A program made the translations under genes and the position numbers. 64,000 nt of DNA from Rhizobiaceae bacterium. GTDB lineage: Bacteria > Pseudomonadota > Alphaproteobacteria > Rhizobiales > Rhizobiaceae. Positions 60,341-64,000 of this stretch are shown piece by piece. Within the stretch, counting starts at the first letter, position 1, and every line of letters starts with the position of its first letter. Where the stretch lies: the NCBI GenBank assembly GCA_016742175.1, contig JACVCH010000011.1, positions 48,916 through 112,915 of the forward strand, read 5' to 3'. The notes beneath the pieces are model-generated. The model saw nothing but the letters and a program-made list of their open reading frames with translations, did not search any database and was not told where the DNA came from.

Positions 60341-60380
60341 CAGCAGGCCGATCTTTCTATGCGTGTGACGTTGGGGGTCA

Positions 60381-61406
60381 TCAGGAGATGAACTTGAGAA
60401 GCGAGAGCTGCTGGATGCGGGCGGTCAGCGTGTAGGACGTCTCGATCTGGGCGAGGAGCGAGGTCAGCCGGGTGCCGGCCTCGAACTCGTCGACGCCGAC
60501 CATGTCGATCTGGGTGCGCGTGAAGAGGTCTACCTGGAGCGAGACGCGGTCGTTGGCCTGGGTCACGCGACCCTGCACGAGGCCGACCTGGGACTGCACC
60601 GACGTCACGTCGCCGATCGCCGCGGAGGTGAGTTCCACGGCCTTCTCGGTCAGGACGCGCCGGGCGTCGGCGTCCATGTCGCGGTCGACGAGGCCGAAGA
60701 CGATGGCCGATGCCATGGCGAGCTTCCGCAGGCCCGCCTCGTTTGCGGAAACGGAGGTCTGCGCGGTTTCGCCGAGCGCGATGCGGCTCTGGATCGTCGC
60801 GTCGGTGGCGCCGGACCAGTCGTCCCAGCCGGCGCCGAACATCTGCGTTTCGAGATCGGCGAGGAAGGTTGTCATCTGGGCGCCGTCGATCGCGCCCGGG
60901 CCGGGGAAGCTCGTGGTCGCGAGCGTCTCGAAGGCGACGCGCGCCGTTGACGCCGGATCGGTGAAATCGGCGAGTGGGCGGACGTCCGTGTTCGTGCCGG
61001 CGAAGATGTAGTCGCCGTTGACCGTGGTGTTGATCACCGCGTTCATGGTCTCGATCACGGTGCGCGCCTGCGTGCGGGGCACGGCCGGCTCCAGCGCGCC
61101 GTTGAGCATGGTCGTCAGCATGCCGAGCATCTGCGAGGCGACCTCGCGCGTCTCGCCGAGCGCGTCCTGCGTGGCGTCGAGGCGCGACATGACGATGCCG
61201 TTGGTGCCCTTGATGTTCTCCAGCCGCGCGATGTCGCGGTCGAGCGAGACGGAGTGGCCGGTGCGCACGCCGAGGTGCAGGCCGCGATCGACGACCTGGC
61301 CGGTGGTGACTTCCTTCTCGGCCTTGATCATCTCGGCCTGGGCGCGCGCCATCTGCAGGCGGAGCGCCTGGCTGATCGCGTTGGAGGAAACGGACATCGC
61401 CTTCAT
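60381..61406 (-). CDS. flgL: Flagellar hook-associated protein FlgL
   Basis: A 341-residue junction protein (HAP3) between hook and filament. N- and C-terminal helices match the flagellin-like fold (SNAISQALRLQMARAQAEMIKAEKEVTTGQ at the start; LTSLLAQIETSYTLTARIQQLSLLKF at the end). Middle domain is variable. ATG at 61406; MSVSSN four residues later is an alternative start. Downstream of flgK by 4 bases. Confidence 0.92.
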   Translation of the reverse strand: MKAMSVSSNAISQALRLQMARAQAEMIKAEKEVTTGQVVDRGLHLGVRTGHSVSLDRDIARLENIKGTNGIVMSRLDATQDALGETREVASQMLGMLTTMLNGALEPAVPRTQARTVIETMNAVINTTVNGDYIFAGTNTDVRPLADFTDPASTARVAFETLATTSFPGPGAIDGAQMTTFLADLETQMFGAGWDDWSGATDATIQSRIALGETAQTSVSANEAGLRKLAMASAIVFGLVDRDMDADARRVLTEKAVELTSAAIGDVTSVQSQVGLVQGRVTQANDRVSLQVDLFTRTQIDMVGVDEFEAGTRLTSLLAQIETSYTLTARIQQLSLLKFIS

Positions 61407-61410
61407 GGGA

Positions 61411-62805
61411 CTACCTAACCGTCGCCATCAGCGTGGACAGCATATCGTTGGCGACCTGCATCAGCTTGGCCGAGGCCGCATAGGACTGCTCGAGCTCAAG
61501 CAGCTTGGCGAGTTCGTCGTCGATGTTGACGCCGGTCTTGTTGGACAGCGCCTCGGAGGTGCGCGCGAGCGTCGCGCTCTTCTTCTCGGTCGCGGTCGAG
61601 GAGAGCTGGCGCAGGTTCTCGAGCCAGGAGATCGAGGCGGAGGCGTAGGTGGAGAGCGTCGTCGCGCCCTCGATGCCGCCATCGGCGGCGAAGGTGCGGT
61701 CCGCGTCGAAGGCGTCCATCAGCCGCGTGATCTCGCCGGTGAAACCGGAATTGGCGTCCGGGTTGAGCGTGCCGGTCGTGCCGTCGCGAACGGCGGTCGG
61801 GTCGGTCTTGTAGAGATCGTTGACGACGATCGTCGAGGCGCGCAACTCACCCGCCGGATCGGCCCAAGTGAAGAGGCCGTCATCGCCCGTTCCCTGCCGG
61901 AACTGCTCGACCAGCGCGTTCGCCAGTGCGTCGAGCTGGCTTTGCATCTGCGGGGCGACGCTGTCGCGGAGTTGCAGCAGGCCGGCGATCGAGCCGCCGG
62001 CGTCCGTGTCGCCACCCTGGCCGGCCGCAAGCGGCACGCCGTCGATATAGACTTGGCTGCCCTGCTGGCCCGCGAGCAGCATCGGCGAAGGCTCGAAGGT
62101 CGCCTTGCGGGCGACCGTCTCGAACAGCGTGACGCCGTCCTTGGTGAAGATGACCATGTCGTTGTCGCCGCGCAATTGCGTGGTGACGGGCACGAGTTCG
62201 GAAATCTGCTTGACGACGCCGTCGCGCAGGTCGAGCGATTCAGAGGCGTCGCGGCCAAGGCGCGTCGCGGTCATGACGTCGGTGTTGATCTTCTCGAGGT
62301 CGGCGAGGAGCGAGTTCAGCTTGTCGACGGACTGTTTGATCTCGACGTCGGCGTCGGTGCGCAATTGCTGGATCGCCTGCGTGCCGCCATTGAGGGCGCG
62401 CACGATGTCGCCGGCCGAATTGACGACGTTGACGGCCAGGCTGCGGTCACCGGGAGACGCGGAATAGGTTTGAAGCGCCGTCTGCAACTCGCCCATGCGC
62501 ATGGCGGGTGAGGTGGCGTTGTCGACGCCGTTGACCGAGAGGCTCAAGCGCTCGAAGCCGGTCATCAGCGTGTTCTGGGCGTGCCAGACCGACAGCGCGT
62601 CGGAGTTCTGGCGCATCAGCGCGGCATCGGCCGCGCGGGTGATGGACACCACGCGGGCGCCGGGGGCGGTGCTTGCCAGCACCGCCTGACGCCGCGTGTA
62701 GTCGGTGTTGTAGGCGTTGGTGATGTTGCGGGAAACGACACTCGTCTGTCGCGACGTGTTGGTCAGCGACGACTGCGCGGTATTCAGGACAGACGATAAC
62801 GACAT
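61411..62805 (-). CDS. flgK: Flagellar hook-associated protein FlgK
   Basis: A 464-residue HAP1 that joins the hook to FlgL. It has the N-terminal MSLSSVLNTAQSSLTNTSRQ-type helix, then VVSRNITNAYNTDYTRR, and the C-terminal KLLELEQSYAASAKLMQVANDMLSTLM helix needed for export and packing. Between them lies a variable domain. It follows flgE by 31 bases. Confidence 0.94.
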   Translation of the reverse strand: MSLSSVLNTAQSSLTNTSRQTSVVSRNITNAYNTDYTRRQAVLASTAPGARVVSITRAADAALMRQNSDALSVWHAQNTLMTGFERLSLSVNGVDNATSPAMRMGELQTALQTYSASPGDRSLAVNVVNSAGDIVRALNGGTQAIQQLRTDADVEIKQSVDKLNSLLADLEKINTDVMTATRLGRDASESLDLRDGVVKQISELVPVTTQLRGDNDMVIFTKDGVTLFETVARKATFEPSPMLLAGQQGSQVYIDGVPLAAGQGGDTDAGGSIAGLLQLRDSVAPQMQSQLDALANALVEQFRQGTGDDGLFTWADPAGELRASTIVVNDLYKTDPTAVRDGTTGTLNPDANSGFTGEITRLMDAFDADRTFAADGGIEGATTLSTYASASISWLENLRQLSSTATEKKSATLARTSEALSNKTGVNIDDELAKLLELEQSYAASAKLMQVANDMLSTLMATVR

Positions 62806-62836
62806 TTCCCACTCTCGCCGGACGAGATGCCCGGTC

Positions 62837-64000
62837 CTAACGCTTCAGATTGACCAGGACATCCAACAGGTCTGCGCCCGTCTGGAAGACTTTCGAATTT
62901 GCCGTGTAGTTGCGCTGCGACTCGATCATGCTCGTCAGCTCCTCGGCGATGTCGACATTGGAGCCTTCGAGGGCGCCGGCGACGATCTCGCCGAAGTTGG
63001 ACGTGGTCGCGACGCCGATCGTCATGCCGCCGGAGCCGTTGTTGGCCTGATAGACGTTGCCGGGCAGCGTCGTCAGGCGATCCGGGCTGGTGACCGTGGC
63101 GATCGGGATGCGGAAGAGGTTGATGACCGAGCCGTTCTTGTTCAGCGCGGAAACCATGCCGTCGAGATCGATCGAGATCTCGTCGAAGCCGCCGGTGCCG
63201 CTGCCGTTCACGGCAGGTGCGCGGGCGGTGTAATCGGCGGCAAGAGACTGGGTGCCGGCCAGCGACAGGGTGAAGGGCTGACCGCCGGGGATGGTGAAGT
63301 CGAGCGACAGGTCGCTCGCCGGGTCGAGTGCGCCGTTCGACGGGTCGAAGATCAGCGTCGAGGTGCCGAGCGGAGTGCCGGGCGCGCCATAGGGAAAGCC
63401 GCCATCCGGGGAGGCAAGGCTCGCATCATAGGCGACAGCCTCCCACGTGTTCGCGGCCGTCTTGGCGAAATAGACGTCGATGACCTTTTCCTCGCCGATG
63501 CCCGTATAGACCGTCATCGAGGTCTTGCCGGAGAACTGCGGCGGCGTGACTGCCGGATCGGGATTGGCGCTCGGCAGCGCGGCCGGATCGGTGACGATGT
63601 CGGCGAGCGCCGGCAGGTTCGGCGAGAAGGCGCCTTCGGTCGAGGGCGAGGCGGTGAGGCCGGTCGACGAGATCGAGACGACTTCGAGGTCGTCCGGCGT
63701 GAGCCCGGCGGCCATGTTGGTGGTGCCGAGAAGATAGAAGCCGGCGGCGTTGACGAGGCGGCCCTGCGCGTCGGGAACGAAGGAGCCGGCGCGGGTCATG
63801 AACTGGTCGCCGGCGGCGTTCTGCACGAGGAAAAAGCCGTCGCCCTGGATCGCGATGTCGGTGGTCGACGAGGTGAACTGCAGGAGGCCCTGGTCGGCGA
63901 TCGAGTTGCGTACGGTCGTCTTGACCGCGCCCGACGAATAGGTGCCGTTCTCGCTCGGCAGGATCAGTGCCGAGAATTCCGTATAGGCGCGCTTGTAGCC
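62837..64000 (-). CDS. flgE: Flagellar hook protein FlgE, partial
   Basis: The reading frame is open to the right edge, so the N-terminus of the hook protein is missing; about 387 residues are visible. It has the flagellar basal body motifs TTNMAAGLT-type domain, a DUF-like D1/D2 region, and the FlgE C-terminal SNVDIAEELTSMIESQRNYTANSKVFQTGADLLDVLVNLKR-type helix. As the first visible gene of the operon it is followed by flgK. Confidence 0.9.
   Translation of the reverse strand, partial: GYKRAYTEFSALILPSENGTYSSGAVKTTVRNSIADQGLLQFTSSTTDIAIQGDGFFLVQNAAGDQFMTRAGSFVPDAQGRLVNAAGFYLLGTTNMAAGLTPDDLEVVSISSTGLTASPSTEGAFSPNLPALADIVTDPAALPSANPDPAVTPPQFSGKTSMTVYTGIGEEKVIDVYFAKTAANTWEAVAYDASLASPDGGFPYGAPGTPLGTSTLIFDPSNGALDPASDLSLDFTIPGGQPFTLSLAGTQSLAADYTARAPAVNGSGTGGFDEISIDLDGMVSALNKNGSVINLFRIPIATVTSPDRLTTLPGNVYQANNGSGGMTIGVATTSNFGEIVAGALEGSNVDIAEELTSMIESQRNYTANSKVFQTGADLLDVLVNLKR

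Noticed and set aside
1..64000. tRNA or rRNA genes
   Set aside because: I saw no cloverleaf with a TTCGAATC-type T-arm or rRNA-like stretch in any gap while reading; a dedicated scan could overrule this.

Overview
This 64 kb, GC-rich window reads as chromosome of a Hyphomicrobiales (Rhizobiales) alphaproteobacterium, probably close to Mesorhizobium, Nitratireductor or Brucella. Supporting signs are a Brucella Omp10-type lipoprotein, FlaF/FlbT flagellar regulators, a speF-type leader before a long ornithine decarboxylase, homospermidine synthase, DUF982 and DUF459 proteins, and several families of short palindromic intergenic repeats. I see no tRNA, rRNA, insertion sequence, prophage or CRISPR array. 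Most genes are dense, often with 4-base ATGA overlaps.

Left part (1-12.2 kb): the end of a dihydrolipoamide dehydrogenase; a translationally coupled run for biotin uptake (bioYMN), p-aminobenzoate synthesis (pabB, pabC-like) and a DUF3445 haem N-demethylase-like protein; homospermidine synthase; an Omp10 lipoprotein; a zinc protease; a secreted 5'-nucleotidase with an Ala/Glu/Pro linker and LysM domain; ferrochelatase. From 12.2 to 27.6 kb lie mainly envelope genes (beta-barrel protein, arabinose-5-phosphate isomerase, SGNH/DUF459 protein, MltB-like transglycosylase, galU, QmcA/NfeD pair, PepF, a sigma-54 response regulator, a DUF882 peptidase).

Middle part (27.6-46.5 kb): KDPG aldolase, a muramidase, TrhO, a TetR-controlled cassette of two membrane proteins, an SDR, an SLC13 permease, an aminotransferase, a NicO/DUF1007 metal exporter pair, a LysR regulator with an amidase, and ornithine decarboxylase behind a roughly 500-base structured leader. 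ODC makes putrescine, which the homospermidine synthase at 5.9 kb can use.

The 46.6-53.7 kb region looks like one aromatic-acid (hydroxycinnamate-like) catabolic locus: an acyl-CoA synthetase, thiolase and 4-hydroxybenzoyl-CoA-type thioesterase on the plus strand; a TRAP solute-binding protein, DUF3237 protein and MarR regulator on the minus strand; and an enoyl-CoA hydratase. Two matching operator-like sites (ATTGTTAT-N5-AtAACAAT) precede the three transcription units and suggest a compact MarR regulon. From 53.7 kb to the end runs a flagellar operon on the minus strand (flgE, flgK, flgL, flaF, flbT, flgD, fliQ, flhA, fliR and four small export or assembly genes).

No clearly unprecedented large system is visible. 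The best leads are the speF leader with a possible FAHR-type leader peptide, the self-contained MarR regulon, palindromic repeats inserted in frame into an amidase and an acetyltransferase, the nucleotidase-LysM fusion, and a 35-residue gene with an ideal ribosome binding site.
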